This document shows positions 17,903 to 27,098 of a stretch of DNA of 64,000 nucleotides, piece by piece. The stretch's first letter is position 1; each line of letters starts with the position of its first letter. A model generated the notes under the pieces. It made no database searches. It saw only the letters and a list, made by a program, of their open reading frames with translations, and had not been told where the DNA came from. Source of the stretch: Sphingomonas sp. (lineage in GTDB: Bacteria; Pseudomonadota; Alphaproteobacteria; Sphingomonadales; Sphingomonadaceae); contig NZ_JAQZBC010000007.1 in the NCBI RefSeq assembly GCF_029239295.1, positions 62,001 to 126,000 of the forward strand. The letters are read 5' to 3'. The translations under genes and the position numbers were made by a program.

Positions 17903-18196
17903 TCAGCCGTCCAGGATGGCGTCGATTGCGGTCGCCAGGTCGATGTCGCGCGCCGACAGCCCGCCTGCGTCATGCGTTGTCAGCGTGATCTCGACGCGAT
18001 TCCACACGTTGGTCCACTCAGGATGGTGGTCGGCCCGCTCCGCGATCAGCGCGACCTGAGTCATGAACCCGAACGCTTCGGCAAAGTCGGTGAACACGAT
18101 TGAGCGGGTGATCGCATCGCGTCCCTCGTCATAATCCCAGTCGGCCAGGGCATCGAGCGCCTCTGCGCGTTCGGCTTCGCTCAATTGATCGACCAT
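17903..18196 (-). CDS. phhB: Pterin-4a-carbinolamine dehydratase
   Basis: A 97-residue protein of normal family length. The conserved core [20 protein letters not shown], with the catalytic histidines, and the following [11 protein letters not shown] are clear. It dehydrates the 4a-hydroxy-pterin made by aromatic amino acid hydroxylases, regenerating the cofactor. No phenylalanine hydroxylase gene is adjacent. The ATG at 18196 is chosen by family length; the frame is open far upstream but that part is antisense to the zincin and ccmA genes. It is divergent from the zincin gene, 42 bp away. Confidence 0.9.
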   Translation of the reverse strand: MVDQLSEAERAEALDALADWDYDEGRDAITRSIVFTDFAEAFGFMTQVALIAERADHHPEWTNVWNRVEITLTTHDAGGLSARDIDLATAIDAILDG

Positions 18197-18238
18197 CGCT
18201 GCGCTCCCAAAGCTTGTCGCGTCCAAGGCGCAACGCCT

Positions 18239-18661
18239 ATGGCGACAGGCATGAGCGGACAAGAGCTTCCGGGCGAACCGCCCTCGCTGGCAGCGATCGA
18301 ACGACACGCCCTTGGTGTGATCGATCGCCTGCCCCCCGCATTCCGTGCGCATCTCGGCGATGTGGTGCTGCTGGTCGAGGAGGAGGCGGATGAGGAAACG
18401 CTCGCCAGCCTCGGCCTGGAGCATCCGCTCGAGCTGAGCGGCGTCTATCACGGCCGGCCGGTGGGCGAGAAATCGGCGTTCGACAGCGGCGCGATGCCTG
18501 ATCGCATCCATCTGTATCGTCAGGCGATCCTGGCGGAATGGTGCGAAACGGGGGTGCGGCTGGACGATCTGGTGGCGCATGTCACCATTCACGAGATCGG
18601 CCATCATTTCGGCCTCAGCGACGATGACATGCACGCGCTCGAGGACGCAGTGAGCGATTGA
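18239..18661 (+). CDS. Zincin-like metallopeptidase family protein
   Basis: A 140-residue protein of the zincin-1 (PF06262-like) family. The C-terminal [14 protein letters not shown] supplies the HExxH zinc site. There is no signal peptide, so it acts in the cytosol; function in the family is poorly defined. ATG 18239 and ATG 18251 are both possible starts. Its stop overlaps the TTG start of ccmA, so it is the first gene of a zincin-ccmA-ccmB operon. Confidence 0.82.
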   Translation: MATGMSGQELPGEPPSLAAIERHALGVIDRLPPAFRAHLGDVVLLVEEEADEETLASLGLEHPLELSGVYHGRPVGEKSAFDSGAMPDRIHLYRQAILAEWCETGVRLDDLVAHVTIHEIGHHFGLSDDDMHALEDAVSD

Positions 18662-19260
18662 GCGCCTCGCTCGCGCTGGATGATGTCGCCTGCAGGCGGG
18701 GTGGGCGGCTGCTGTTCGCGGGCGTTTCATTGACGTTGGGCGCGGGCGATGCGGCGCTGGTGACCGGGCCGAACGGGTGCGGCAAATCGAGCCTGTTGCG
18801 GCTGGCGGCCGGCCTGCTGCCACCGTTTGCCGGAACCGTGGAGGCGCGTGGCCGACTGGCGCTGCTGGGGGAAGCAAGCGCGCTCGATCCCGAACGTCGG
18901 CTGGGTGAGGCATTGCTGCTATGGGCGCGGCTGGATGCGTTGCCCGCGCCCGCCGACCGGATGGCGCGCGCGCTGGACATGGTCGCGCTGGGCGATCTGG
19001 CCGATGTCCCGGTGCGGATGCTGTCGACCGGCCAGCGGCGGCGGGCATCGCTGGCGCGGGTGATCGCGGCGGGGGCGGCGATCTGGCTGCTCGATGAACC
19101 GGCGACCGGGCTGGATGTCGCCTCTATCGACCTGCTCGAAAAAGCGATGGCACGGCATCGGGCAGAGGGCGGCATCGTGATGGTGGCCACTCATCAGCCG
19201 CTCGACGTGCCGGGCGCAATCGTGCTCGACCTTCAGGCCCATCAGGAAATGGCGGCATGA
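18658..19260 (+). CDS. ccmA: Heme ABC exporter ATP-binding protein CcmA
   Basis: A 200-residue ABC ATPase with Walker A GPNGCGKS (37-44), signature [12 protein letters not shown] and Walker [12 protein letters not shown]. With CcmB downstream it forms the CcmAB ATPase unit of cytochrome c maturation system I, which drives release of holo-CcmE. The start is a TTG overlapping the zincin stop; no better ATG precedes the first beta strand. It overlaps ccmB by ATGA. ccmC, ccmD, ccmE and ccmF are not in the window. Confidence 0.9.
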   Translation: MSASLALDDVACRRGGRLLFAGVSLTLGAGDAALVTGPNGCGKSSLLRLAAGLLPPFAGTVEARGRLALLGEASALDPERRLGEALLLWARLDALPAPADRMARALDMVALGDLADVPVRMLSTGQRRRASLARVIAAGAAIWLLDEPATGLDVASIDLLEKAMARHRAEGGIVMVATHQPLDVPGAIVLDLQAHQEMAA

Positions 19261-19892
19261 TCGCATTGGCATTGCGCGAGGCGCGGCGCGGCTATGCCGG
19301 GGGCGGTGCGGCGATGACGGTCGGCTTTTTCCTGCTGGTTGCGATCCTCTTTCCCTTCGCCATTGGTCCTGACGCCGCTTTGCTGGCGCGGATCGGCGGC
19401 GGGGTGATCTGGGCGGCCGCCTTGCTGGCGGCGCTGCTGCCGGTTGATCGATTGATCGGGCCGGATCTGGAAGCGGGTGTGTTCGATCAGCTCGCGGTGC
19501 GGGGCCAGTCACTGGCGGCGGCGGCGGCGGCGAAGATGCTCGGGCATTGGCTTGCCTTTGCGCCGCCGGTGATGGTGGCGGCGCTGATCGCGGCCGGGTT
19601 GATGGGAGTCGACGCGCGAACGCTGCTGTTGGTGGAGGCGGGGCTGGCGATCGGCACGCCGGGGCTGGCCGCGCTGGCGGTGGCGACGGGCGCACTCACC
19701 GCCGGGCTGCGCGGCGCGGGCGCGATCGCGGGACTGGTGCTGCTGCCGCTCGCCATCCCGTTGCTGATATTTGGCGCGGGCGCGATCGACGGCGGCGCGG
19801 GCGGGCTGAAGCTGCTGGGAGCGGTCAGCCTGCTGCTGGTCGCAGGGGCGCCGTTCGTCGCGGCGGCGGCGATCCGGATCGGCATGGAATAG
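19257..19892 (+). CDS. ccmB: Heme exporter membrane protein CcmB
   Basis: A 211-residue hydrophobic protein with about six membrane segments, the usual CcmB size. The N-terminal ALREARRGY and internal PVDRLIGPDLEAGVFDQL are typical of CcmB. It is the permease partner of CcmA in cytochrome c maturation at the inner membrane. Its ATG overlaps the ccmA stop. Confidence 0.9.
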   Translation: MIALALREARRGYAGGGAAMTVGFFLLVAILFPFAIGPDAALLARIGGGVIWAAALLAALLPVDRLIGPDLEAGVFDQLAVRGQSLAAAAAAKMLGHWLAFAPPVMVAALIAAGLMGVDARTLLLVEAGLAIGTPGLAALAVATGALTAGLRGAGAIAGLVLLPLAIPLLIFGAGAIDGGAGGLKLLGAVSLLLVAGAPFVAAAAIRIGME

Positions 19893-19919
19893 CCGCGCCG
19901 CCGCTCGCCCGCGTGACGC

Positions 19920-20963
19920 TTAATGCAGCGGTTTGCCGCTGTCCTTCCACCGATCGAGGATCTGCGACTCAGGTGTCGGCGGCGCAACGGAAACTGGCGC
20001 TGGCGTGCCCTCCGGCTGCAAGGGGGTGCTGCTGTCGCGATGCTTTGGCTGGATCTGCGCCGCGGCCAGCCCGACAAGCGGCGCGGTGGGGGCGATCGCA
20101 ATCGCGTGGTTGAGCGCAATCACCGGCGTCGCGATCCGCGGGGCCGGGCCCGCGACCGGCTCTGACCCGGCGTAGCGCTGATGAAAGGCGGCGGCGGTGC
20201 CCCAGAACCCTTTCCAGCGGTGGAAGAAGTGCGCGCCCACCACGTCCGTCATCACCAGCGTCCGGTTCCAGGCCGGGGTCACCGCATAGGTATGGTAATG
20301 GGTGGCGAGCCCCACCGGCGTATAGACATAGCCGCCGAGCGCCGCCGCCGCGACTCGTGCCGCGCGTGCCCAGCCGGCGCGTGCGGGGACGCGCGTCGCC
20401 GCACCGTCGCAGGCGAAGCTGAACTGGCAGCCGCGTCCGCGCTCCACGCCCTGATAGACAACGCCGCAGACGCTGGCGGGGAAGGCGGGATGGCGCACGC
20501 GGTTCAACACCACCTGCGCCACCGCGCGCAGCCCGTCGTCGGGCTCCGACACCGCTTCATAATAGAGCGCAGCGGTGAGGCATTCGGTCGCCCGCGCGCG
20601 ATCGAGCGCGCTTGCGCCGCGCAGGCTGAAGGGCGCGGCCGGGCTCACGCCGGTCGCCGCGCTGTTGGCCGCCATCAGCCGCCCCGCAGGCTCGGCCGGA
20701 AGCGGGGCCGTGCCCGTGGTGCCGCTGCCAGGCGATGCCAGCGCCGGATCGCTCCCGCTGATCGGCACGGTCATGCGCGATGAGGACGTCCATCCATCCC
20801 GGTCGATCGCCCCCGACCAGACAAGTGCCGCAGCGAGCAGGACGGCGAGGACAAGCGTGATCGGCAGCGCGATCAGCGCTGCCTGACGCCATACACGCCA
20901 TCCACCGGGCGCGCGCTGACGGCGCAGCGCCGCACGCTCGCTGGAATGCAGCGCGACTGCCAC
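19920..20963 (-). CDS. Membrane-anchored cell wall hydrolase, SleB-type
   Basis: A 347-residue protein with one N-terminal membrane segment (about residues 29-50, ALIALPITLVLAVLLAAALV) followed by a periplasmic part. The region ECLTAALYYEAVSEP to CQFSFACDG matches the SleB/CwlJ hydrolase domain, which cleaves peptidoglycan; the catalytic Glu is in the YYEA motif. A Pro/Ala-rich tail of about 70 residues follows. It probably remodels the cell wall in vegetative cells, since this lineage does not sporulate. Confidence 0.85.
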   Translation of the reverse strand: MAVALHSSERAALRRQRAPGGWRVWRQAALIALPITLVLAVLLAAALVWSGAIDRDGWTSSSRMTVPISGSDPALASPGSGTTGTAPLPAEPAGRLMAANSAATGVSPAAPFSLRGASALDRARATECLTAALYYEAVSEPDDGLRAVAQVVLNRVRHPAFPASVCGVVYQGVERGRGCQFSFACDGAATRVPARAGWARAARVAAAALGGYVYTPVGLATHYHTYAVTPAWNRTLVMTDVVGAHFFHRWKGFWGTAAAFHQRYAGSEPVAGPAPRIATPVIALNHAIAIAPTAPLVGLAAAQIQPKHRDSSTPLQPEGTPAPVSVAPPTPESQILDRWKDSGKPLH

Positions 20964-21073
20964 GGTCAGCCTTGCCCGGAATGACTAGGAGACGTCATGC
21001 GCGCGCTGTAGCGGATCACGCGGCCGCGCGCGCCGCCTGTTTTGGCAGTGTCCAGCGATTGAACAGATTCTGG

Positions 21074-21286
21074 TTAATGCGCGGCGGTGCGGATCGCCCG
21101 TTGGGGCACTGGCGCTGCAACGGGCATGGCGGCGGGCTGACCGGGCGGGGCCGTTGCGAGCGGCGTTCGGTCGGCCGCTTCGAGATCGTGGCCGCGCTCC
21201 CGATAGAGCGCGGGATCGGCCATTTGGGCCAGTGCGGCGGTCGACAGTGCGATCAGCGTGACGCTGACGGTGGCGGCAAGGCGCAT
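21074..21286 (-). CDS. Small secreted hypothetical protein
   Basis: A 70-residue product with a convincing signal peptide (MRLAATVSVTLIALSTAALAQ) and a short Pro/Ala-rich mature part. The longer frame to 21385 runs into the terminator hairpin, so ATG 21286 is preferred. The ribosome-binding site is weak. No family is recognised; it may be a periplasmic peptide or lipid-free wall-associated protein. The 110 bases between it and the wall-hydrolase start show nothing clear. Confidence 0.5.
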   Translation of the reverse strand: MRLAATVSVTLIALSTAALAQMADPALYRERGHDLEAADRTPLATAPPGQPAAMPVAAPVPQRAIRTAAH

Positions 21287-21356
21287 GCAAACATACTCGG
21301 CAAAAAAACAGTGCAGGTCGAAAAGACGAGGGGAGTGGAGCGGGAGAAAACGAAAA

Positions 21357-21383
21357 GGGCCCGGCAGGGTTGCTGCCGGGCCC
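21357..21383 (-). terminator. Rho-independent terminator after the Thr-rich secreted gene
   Basis: A perfect 11-bp stem, GGGCCCGGCAG with CTGCCGGGCCC, and a GGTTG loop are followed on the minus strand by TTTTCGTTTTC. This is the best terminator in the window; it ends the 21407-21703 gene. Confidence 0.85.
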
Positions 21384-21406
21384 AAATATTCCGCAGTGAC
21401 AGGGGA

Positions 21407-21703
21407 TTAGCCGCGCGGCGGGACCGTAGGTGAGGTGGTCGACGGCGAGGTCGACGGGCTCATCGTGCTATCGGTGGGATCATTGGGATCCATCGTCGAC
21501 TGAGTGGTTGACGGCGAGGTCGGCGTACGGGTGGACGGCGTCATCGTATCGTCTTCCGTAGTCGTCGTGCCGGTCGTGCCCGTGGTCGTGTCACCCGGCA
21601 TCGTGCTGCCTGGGGCCGACTGCGGCGTGGTAGTTGCGGTCTGTGCCATCGCGACGGTCGGGACGACAAGGGCAGCAGCTGCTACGAGTCCAAGATACTT
21701 CAT
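21407..21703 (-). CDS. Secreted Thr/Ser/Pro-rich low-complexity protein
   Basis: A 98-residue product: a clear signal peptide (MKYLGLVAAAALVVPTVAMAQ) and a mature chain of about 77 residues made almost only of Thr, Ser, Pro, Asp and Gly, with recurring SPSTT / STMSP / TSPST units. It carries an in-frame DNA repeat (21435-21522) and its own terminator, so it is a genuine single-gene unit. It is intrinsically disordered and may be a surface or periplasmic spacer. No family is recognised. Confidence 0.7.
   Translation of the reverse strand: MKYLGLVAAAALVVPTVAMAQTATTTPQSAPGSTMPGDTTTGTTGTTTTEDDTMTPSTRTPTSPSTTQSTMDPNDPTDSTMSPSTSPSTTSPTVPPRG
21435..21522. repeat. In-frame direct repeat inside the Thr-rich gene
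   Basis: The 19-base word GTGGTCGACGGCGAGGTCG at 21435-21453 recurs at 21504-21522 with one C-to-T change. The offset is 69 bases (23 codons), so the repeat is in frame and encodes SPST-type units. It could mediate length change by recombination. Confidence 0.7.
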
Positions 21704-21856
21704 GTGATACTCTCCTGCTGTTCTATCTAAGTGCTGAGAGTAGAATGCATCAGATCACAGAAAGTTCTTCCAGTCGTCGCGGGATTCACGTCAATTCATC
21801 CCAAAGTCGTCAGCCGAGCGTCGGATTCGACCATTCACCACTGGGCGAATGTTGTT

Positions 21857-22933
21857 TCAGCGGGCCGTTCCGATCTGTCCGCGATGCATCAGGAACTGGT
21901 CGGCAAGGACCAGCGCGACCATCGCTTCCACGACCGGCACACCGCGAATGCCGACGCACGGATCGTGACGGCCGCGGGTGGCGATCTGCGCGGCCTCTCC
22001 GCTGCGGCTGATCGTTTCCACCGGAGTCAGGATCGAACTGGTCGGCTTGAAGGCGGCGCGCACACGAATCGGCTGACCGGTGGCGATCCCGCCGGCGATG
22101 CCGCCAGCGTGATTGGCCAGGAACTGCGGCGCACCGTCGCCCGGCCGCATCGCATCGGCGTTCTCTTCGCCGGACAGCGCCGCGGCGGCAAAGCCATCGC
22201 CGATCTCCACCCCCTTCACGGCGTTGATCGACATGATCGCGGCGGCCAGCTCGCTGTCGAGCTTGGCATAGAGCGGTGCGCCCCAACCCGCAGGGACGCC
22301 GGTCGCCTCGCACGCCACGACGGCGCCCAGCGAGGAGCCGGCCTTGCGCGCGGCATCGACCTTTTCCTCCCAGCGCGCGGCGGCGGCGGCGTCGGGGCAG
22401 AAGAACGGATTGGCGTCTATCTGCGCGTCGTCGAAGGCGGCCGGGTCGATCGAGTCGCCACCGATCGCCTCCACCCAGGCACGGATCCGCACCCCGGGGA
22501 TCACCGCGCGCGCCACCGCGCCGGCTGCGACCCGCGCCGCCGTCTCCCGCGCGGAGGATCGCCCGCCGCCGCGATAGTCGCGGAAGCCGTATTTGGCATC
22601 ATAGGCATAATCGGCATGGCCCGGCCGATAGGCCAGCGCGACCTCCGAATAATCCTTCGATCGCTGGTCGACATTCTCGATCATCAGGCTGATCGGCGTG
22701 CCGGTCGTGCGCCCCTCGAACACGCCCGACAGGATGCGGACCTGGTCGGGCTCACGCCGCTGAGTGGTGAAGCGCGACGTGCCGGGGCGCCGCTTGTCGA
22801 GCCATGGCTGGATATCCGCTTCTTCCAGCGTGATCCCCGGCGGGCAGCCATCGACCACCGCGCCCAGCGCCGGCCCGTGCGATTCGCCCCAGGTGGTGAA
22901 GCGGAACATCCGGCCGAAGGTATTGAAGCTCAT
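21857..22933 (-). CDS. aroC: Chorismate synthase
   Basis: A 358-residue enzyme of standard length that makes chorismate from EPSP with reduced FMN, the last shikimate step. The N-terminus [20 protein letters not shown] is characteristic, and [18 protein letters not shown] is the conserved central signature. The ATG at 22933 overlaps the stop of the acetyltransferase gene; the longer frame upstream has no family match. It is last in the dnaJ-like/yihY/fabI/GNAT/aroC series. The 153 bases between 21704 and 21856 hold no gene. Confidence 0.97.
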   Translation of the reverse strand: MSFNTFGRMFRFTTWGESHGPALGAVVDGCPPGITLEEADIQPWLDKRRPGTSRFTTQRREPDQVRILSGVFEGRTTGTPISLMIENVDQRSKDYSEVALAYRPGHADYAYDAKYGFRDYRGGGRSSARETAARVAAGAVARAVIPGVRIRAWVEAIGGDSIDPAAFDDAQIDANPFFCPDAAAAARWEEKVDAARKAGSSLGAVVACEATGVPAGWGAPLYAKLDSELAAAIMSINAVKGVEIGDGFAAAALSGEENADAMRPGDGAPQFLANHAGGIAGGIATGQPIRVRAAFKPTSSILTPVETISRSGEAAQIATRGRHDPCVGIRGVPVVEAMVALVLADQFLMHRGQIGTAR

Positions 22934-23454
22934 GCCGCCCCCAGTCGTGCAAAGGCCGGCGCGTGGCGCGCCCCCTCGCGTACGCCACATGGCGTCAATC
23001 CGCCTTGCAGCGGCAATGCCATGAAATTGTCGCCGGCGTAGGGCGATTCGAAGTTACGGGCGACTGCGGCGTCATAGCCGAAGCGGTTGTAGAAGGCGGG
23101 ATCGCCCAGCACGAAGCTCAGCACCACGCCCGCCCGCTCAAGCTGTTCGTGCGCCGCCTGGACCAGCGCCTCCGCCACGCCCTGCCGCCGATAGGCGGGA
23201 GCGACGGCGAGCGGCGCCAGCGCGACCGCCGCCACCTGCTTGCCCGCGACGGTCACGTCCATCCGGCTGAACACGATGGCGCCGGCGAGCGTATCGTCGT
23301 CCTCGTCATGTGCGATCAGCGTCAGCACCATGTCGCCCGCGATGCACAGGTCGCGCACCAGATCGGCCTCCTCCGGACAGGGGAAGCTGGCACGCAGCAG
23401 CGCATCGATCGCGGCGACATCGCTGCCGGCGGCCGGACGGATCGCAATCGTCAC
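22930..23454 (-). CDS. GNAT family N-acetyltransferase
   Basis: A 174-residue GNAT protein resembling the YhbS branch. The acetyl-CoA-binding motif is visible as [15 protein letters not shown] (about residues 89-103), with [12 protein letters not shown] after it. It transfers an acetyl group to an unknown amine. It starts 5 bases after the fabI stop and overlaps aroC, so it is embedded in that operon. Confidence 0.85.
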   Translation of the reverse strand: MTIAIRPAAGSDVAAIDALLRASFPCPEEADLVRDLCIAGDMVLTLIAHDEDDDTLAGAIVFSRMDVTVAGKQVAAVALAPLAVAPAYRRQGVAEALVQAAHEQLERAGVVLSFVLGDPAFYNRFGYDAAVARNFESPYAGDNFMALPLQGGLTPCGVREGARHAPAFARLGAA

Positions 23455-23458
23455 GGCG

Positions 23459-24262
23459 TTACGACAGCGCGATGTCGGGCGCGTCCTCGGCCTTCATGCC
23501 GATCACATTGTAGCCGGCGTCGACATGATGGATCTCGCCCGTCACGCCGCTCGCCAGATCGGACAGTAGGTAAAGGCCGGCGCCGCCGACGTCGTCGATC
23601 GTCACGTTGCGGCGCATGGGTGAATTCAGCTCATTCCACTTCAGGATGTAGCGGAAATCGCCGATCCCGCTGGCGGCGAGCGTCTTGATCGGGCCGGCGC
23701 TGATCGCGTTGACGCGGATGTTTTCCGGGCCAAGGTCCATCGCCAGATACTTCACGCTAGTTTCCAGCGCCGCTTTCGCCACGCCCATGACGTTGTAGTG
23801 GGGAACGACCTTTTCCGCGCCGTAATAGCTCAGCGTCAGCAAGCTGCCGCCCTCAGGCATCATCGCGCGCGCGCGCTTCGCCACGGCGACGAAGCTGTAG
23901 GCGGAGATGTTCATCGTCATCAGGAAGTTGTCGAGGCTGGTGTCGACATATTTGCCGCGCAGCTCGTTCTTGTCCGAGAAGCCGATCGCATGGACGACGA
24001 AGTCGATCGTCGGCCAGTCCTTCGCCAGTTCGTCGAACGCCGCATCGAGCGCCGCCATGTCGGACACGTCGCAATTGATCAGCCGGCTGGAGCCAAGCTG
24101 CTCAGCCAGCGGGCGCACCCGCTTCGCCAGCGATTCCCCCTGGTAGGAAAAGGCCAGGTCCGCGCCTGCCTGCGCCAGCTTCTGCGCAATCCCCCAGGCA
24201 AGCGACTTGTCATTGGCGAGGCCCATGATGAGCCCACGCTTGCCCGCCATCAATCCATTCAC
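23459..24262 (-). CDS. fabI: Enoyl-[acyl-carrier-protein] reductase (NADH), FabI
   Basis: A 267-residue enzyme that reduces trans-2-enoyl-ACP in the last step of each fatty acid elongation cycle. The N-terminus GLMAGKRGLIMGLANDKSLAWG and the catalytic Tyr156-x6-Lys163 in HYNVMGVAK are diagnostic. It is a known target of triclosan-type inhibitors. The GTG start at 24262, with AAAGG 7 bases upstream, gives the usual N-terminus and overlaps the yihY stop; ATG 24250 is an alternative. Confidence 0.95.
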   Translation of the reverse strand: MNGLMAGKRGLIMGLANDKSLAWGIAQKLAQAGADLAFSYQGESLAKRVRPLAEQLGSSRLINCDVSDMAALDAAFDELAKDWPTIDFVVHAIGFSDKNELRGKYVDTSLDNFLMTMNISAYSFVAVAKRARAMMPEGGSLLTLSYYGAEKVVPHYNVMGVAKAALETSVKYLAMDLGPENIRVNAISAGPIKTLAASGIGDFRYILKWNELNSPMRRNVTIDDVGGAGLYLLSDLASGVTGEIHHVDAGYNVIGMKAEDAPDIALS

Positions 24263-25224
24263 ATCGTTGCCTTTGCTTCCGAACCCGGGGGGGCTCCCTC
24301 TAGCCCGTTCTCCGGTGGTTCCGCCAGCGCTGCGTTGAGATGCGCGCCGAAGACGAGACCAAGCCCGATCAGATAGAAGAACAGCAGCATGACTACCACC
24401 CCCGCAAGGCTGCCGTAGGTGAGATCATAGCCGCCAAGGTTGGACAAAACCATGGGCAAGCCCGCCGTCATGCCCACCCACCACGCGGTCGTGAACAAGG
24501 CGCCGGGCCACACCCGGTTGCCCGAATAGCGATATTTGGACGGCGTGACGAAGTAGAACAGCATCCACAGCGCGCCGAACATGACGACGCCCGGGATCGC
24601 GCGGCTGAACCCGATCCAGCGCGCGATGTCCTGTGCGAAGGGCAGCAGATTGTAGATGAATTGTTCCGCGGCGGTCAGGATGCCCTGCACCAGGAACGAG
24701 ATCAGCGCGAGCAGGACCGAGACGACGATGCCGAACGTCAGGCCAAGCCGCGCGCGCCACAGCGACTGCGAACTGCGCGTGCCATAGGCGCGGCGGAAAA
24801 TCTCCCGGATCGCCTCGACGAAGCTGCCGACGGTCCAAAGCCCGATCAGCGCGCCGAGCCACAGGAGCCCCCCCGTCCGCGCGGCGAGCACATCGGAAAT
24901 CGGCTTGCGCAGGATGCTGGCAACGTCGGGCGGCAGGACGTGGAGAAACGATTCCACCGCCTGCCGCGTGCCGTAATCCTGCCCCAGCGCCCCGAGCACG
25001 GCGGCCGCCACGATGAAGAACGGAAACACCGTCATCAGCGCGAGATAGGCAAGGTTGCCGGCGTGAATGAACCCGTCGTTGTAGACGCCCACGCACGCCC
25101 GCTTCACCACCTCATAGGCGTAGCTGCCGGGCCGAACCTTCGCGAGTTGATGGTCGAGCTTGGTGCGGGCGTGGCCGTGATGCTTGCGATCCTCCGGCGT
25201 CAGCGATCCCGCTTCCTCACTCAA
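24259..25224 (-). CDS. YihY/virulence factor BrkB family membrane protein
   Basis: A 321-residue inner-membrane protein with about six hydrophobic segments and the family patterns NLAYLALMTVFPFF, GSFVEAIREIFRRAY and GSLAGVVVMLLFFYLIGLGLVFGAHLNA. Family members were once called ribonuclease BN but are membrane proteins of unclear transport or envelope function. It overlaps fabI downstream and follows the J-domain gene by 27 bases. Confidence 0.9.
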   Translation of the reverse strand: MSEEAGSLTPEDRKHHGHARTKLDHQLAKVRPGSYAYEVVKRACVGVYNDGFIHAGNLAYLALMTVFPFFIVAAAVLGALGQDYGTRQAVESFLHVLPPDVASILRKPISDVLAARTGGLLWLGALIGLWTVGSFVEAIREIFRRAYGTRSSQSLWRARLGLTFGIVVSVLLALISFLVQGILTAAEQFIYNLLPFAQDIARWIGFSRAIPGVVMFGALWMLFYFVTPSKYRYSGNRVWPGALFTTAWWVGMTAGLPMVLSNLGGYDLTYGSLAGVVVMLLFFYLIGLGLVFGAHLNAALAEPPENGLEGAPPGSEAKATM

Positions 25225-25251
25225 AACATGCTCCCTTGTCGCTGTGAAAGG

Positions 25252-26196
25252 TCAGACGCCCATGTCGGCGCGCGGGTTCCCGCCGCCGGACCAGCTGTCC
25301 ACGAAGCTGTCGAGCGCAGCGTCGTCGGCCGGGATCTGGATCATCAGCGTGACAAGCTGGTCGCCGCGCGTGCCGTCCTTGCGGTGGAAACCCTTGCCCT
25401 TCAGCCGCAGCGTGCGACCCGACGACGAGCCCTTGGGCACGGTCAGCATCACCGGTTTCTGCACGGTCGGTACCTTCACCGGGCCGCCCTTCACCGCCTC
25501 GCTGAGCGTGATCGGCAGGTCGAGGCGGACGTCGTCGCCGTCGCGGGTGAAGAAACGGTGCGGCTGGATGTCGATCGTGACGATCGCGTCACCGGCGCCG
25601 CCCGGGCCCTGCTCGCCCTTGCCCGACAGCCGCATCTGGGTGCCGGTCTCAACGCCCGGCGGCAGCTTCAGGTCGATCGTCTTGCCATCGGCGAGCGTGA
25701 TCCGCTGCGGTTCGAGCGCGGCGGCATCGACGAAGGGGACGCGCAGCCGATAAGCGACATTCTCGCCCTTTGGCGCAGCGCGCTGACGCCGGCCGAAGCC
25801 GCTGGAAAACCCGCCGCCCGGCCCGCCGGTGCGGCCGCCGAACAGCCCTTCGAAGATGTCGGACATGTCGACGCCCTCGGCGCCGCCGAAATCCTCGCTG
25901 CGGAAGCCGCCGCTGGTCGAACGTCCACCGGCAAAGCCGCCGCCGCCGAACCCTGCGCCGAACGGCGAGGTGGGATTGCCATCGGCATCGATCTCGCCGC
26001 GGTCGAACCGGGCGCGCTTGTCCTTGTCGCTCAGCAGGTCATAGGCGTTGGTGACCTGGCTGAACCGCTCCGCCGCCTTGGGATTGTCCTGATTGCGGTC
26101 GGGATGCAGCTCCTTTGCGAGCTTGCGATATGCATTCTTGATCTCGGCCTCGGAGGCGCCACGCGCCACGCCGAGCGTCGAATATGGATCCGCCAT
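25252..26196 (-). CDS. DnaJ-type co-chaperone, CbpA-like (type II J-protein)
   Basis: A 314-residue J-domain protein. The J domain spans about residues 3-70 with HPD at 31-33; a Gly/Phe/Ser-rich linker (about 75-135) follows, then the C-terminal substrate-binding domains. The four CXXCXGXG zinc repeats of DnaJ are absent, so it is a type II protein like CbpA. It stimulates DnaK ATPase and delivers clients. It appears to be the first gene of the operon running to aroC. Confidence 0.9.
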   Translation of the reverse strand: MADPYSTLGVARGASEAEIKNAYRKLAKELHPDRNQDNPKAAERFSQVTNAYDLLSDKDKRARFDRGEIDADGNPTSPFGAGFGGGGFAGGRSTSGGFRSEDFGGAEGVDMSDIFEGLFGGRTGGPGGGFSSGFGRRQRAAPKGENVAYRLRVPFVDAAALEPQRITLADGKTIDLKLPPGVETGTQMRLSGKGEQGPGGAGDAIVTIDIQPHRFFTRDGDDVRLDLPITLSEAVKGGPVKVPTVQKPVMLTVPKGSSSGRTLRLKGKGFHRKDGTRGDQLVTLMIQIPADDAALDSFVDSWSGGGNPRADMGV

Positions 26197-26411
26197 TGTA
26201 GCCCCGTTGGTGTATTAGTCGGCTATGTGGGGCAGCGCCGGGTTGAGTGCAATGCAGGTTATCCGCCATCTCTGCGCCGGTTGGGTGCGGAGCGGCGATG
26301 CCGGCGCTGGGCGCGGCGGATCGGCAGCTGGCCCGGCCATCGGCACGGCTGACAGGATTTACCATCTATCGGGCTTTCCGCCGCTTGCCCGGCACGGCAA
26401 AGGACGGGACC

Positions 26412-26591
26412 ATGAACGCCGAGGTATATTGTGGCTCCGACCGCCCGTTGGTCGATGTCATCCGTGAAGCATTGCGTATGGCCGACGTGCTCGGGCTGTC
26501 GACCACCAGCCTTCACCTGAATGCCGCGCTGGTCACGCTGGACGGCGAGGGTGTGTCTCCGCCGACCGACGCGGCCTATGCGCATTGCTGA
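26412..26591 (+). CDS. Small hypothetical protein
   Basis: A 59-residue product starting at ATG 26412 behind AGGAC. The sequence LVDVIREALRMADVLGLSTTSLHLNAALVTLDGEG is amphipathic and non-random in composition, suggesting a real small cytosolic protein. No family is recognised. It stands alone between the J-protein gene and a secreted protein gene; the 215 bases before it hold no other feature I can support. Confidence 0.5.
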   Translation: MNAEVYCGSDRPLVDVIREALRMADVLGLSTTSLHLNAALVTLDGEGVSPPTDAAYAHC

Positions 26592-26653
26592 TCGCCGGCT
26601 GACGCGGGCAAATGGTCAGCGCACGTTCAGCCATTGGGGTTGATCGTTGCGCC

Positions 26654-27055
26654 ATGAAGATGTTCGCACCCGTCCTGATCGCCGCGACCGTCCTGGCCGC
26701 CCCTGCTACCGCCGCCGCGCGCGACACGCCGGAGGTTCAGCTGCAAAAGGCGCTCGCCGGGCGCGTCGCGGGGGAGCCGGTGCGCTGCATCAGCACCACC
26801 GCGATCACGTCGACGCAGATCATCGACAAGAAAGCAATCATCTACCGCGTCGGCAGCACCATCTACGTCAACGAGCCGCAGACCGGCGCTGACCAGCTCG
26901 ACGATCTCGACGTGCTGCTGAACCGGACGACCGGAACGCAATTGTGCCGCCTCGATACGCTCCAGCTGCTCGACCGCAATTCGCGGATCCAGCGTGGATT
27001 TGTCGTGCTCGGCGATTTCGTGCCTTACAGAAGGGCGCCAGCGGCGAAGAAATAA
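26654..27055 (+). CDS. Secreted hypothetical protein
   Basis: A 133-residue product with a signal peptide (MKMFAPVLIAATVLAAPATAAA) and a compact mature domain containing two cysteines (C in VRCIS and in QLCRL), possibly a disulfide. Segments IIYRVGSTIYVNEP and RGFVVLGDFVPYR are regularly patterned beta strands. A periplasmic location is expected; no function is recognised. It precedes cobO by 43 bases on the same strand, but a functional link is not apparent. Confidence 0.7.
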   Translation: MKMFAPVLIAATVLAAPATAAARDTPEVQLQKALAGRVAGEPVRCISTTAITSTQIIDKKAIIYRVGSTIYVNEPQTGADQLDDLDVLLNRTTGTQLCRLDTLQLLDRNSRIQRGFVVLGDFVPYRRAPAAKK

Positions 27056-27098
27056 GCGGCCGGTTGCCAGCCGCGCGGCACATGACGATAGCGCGGGC

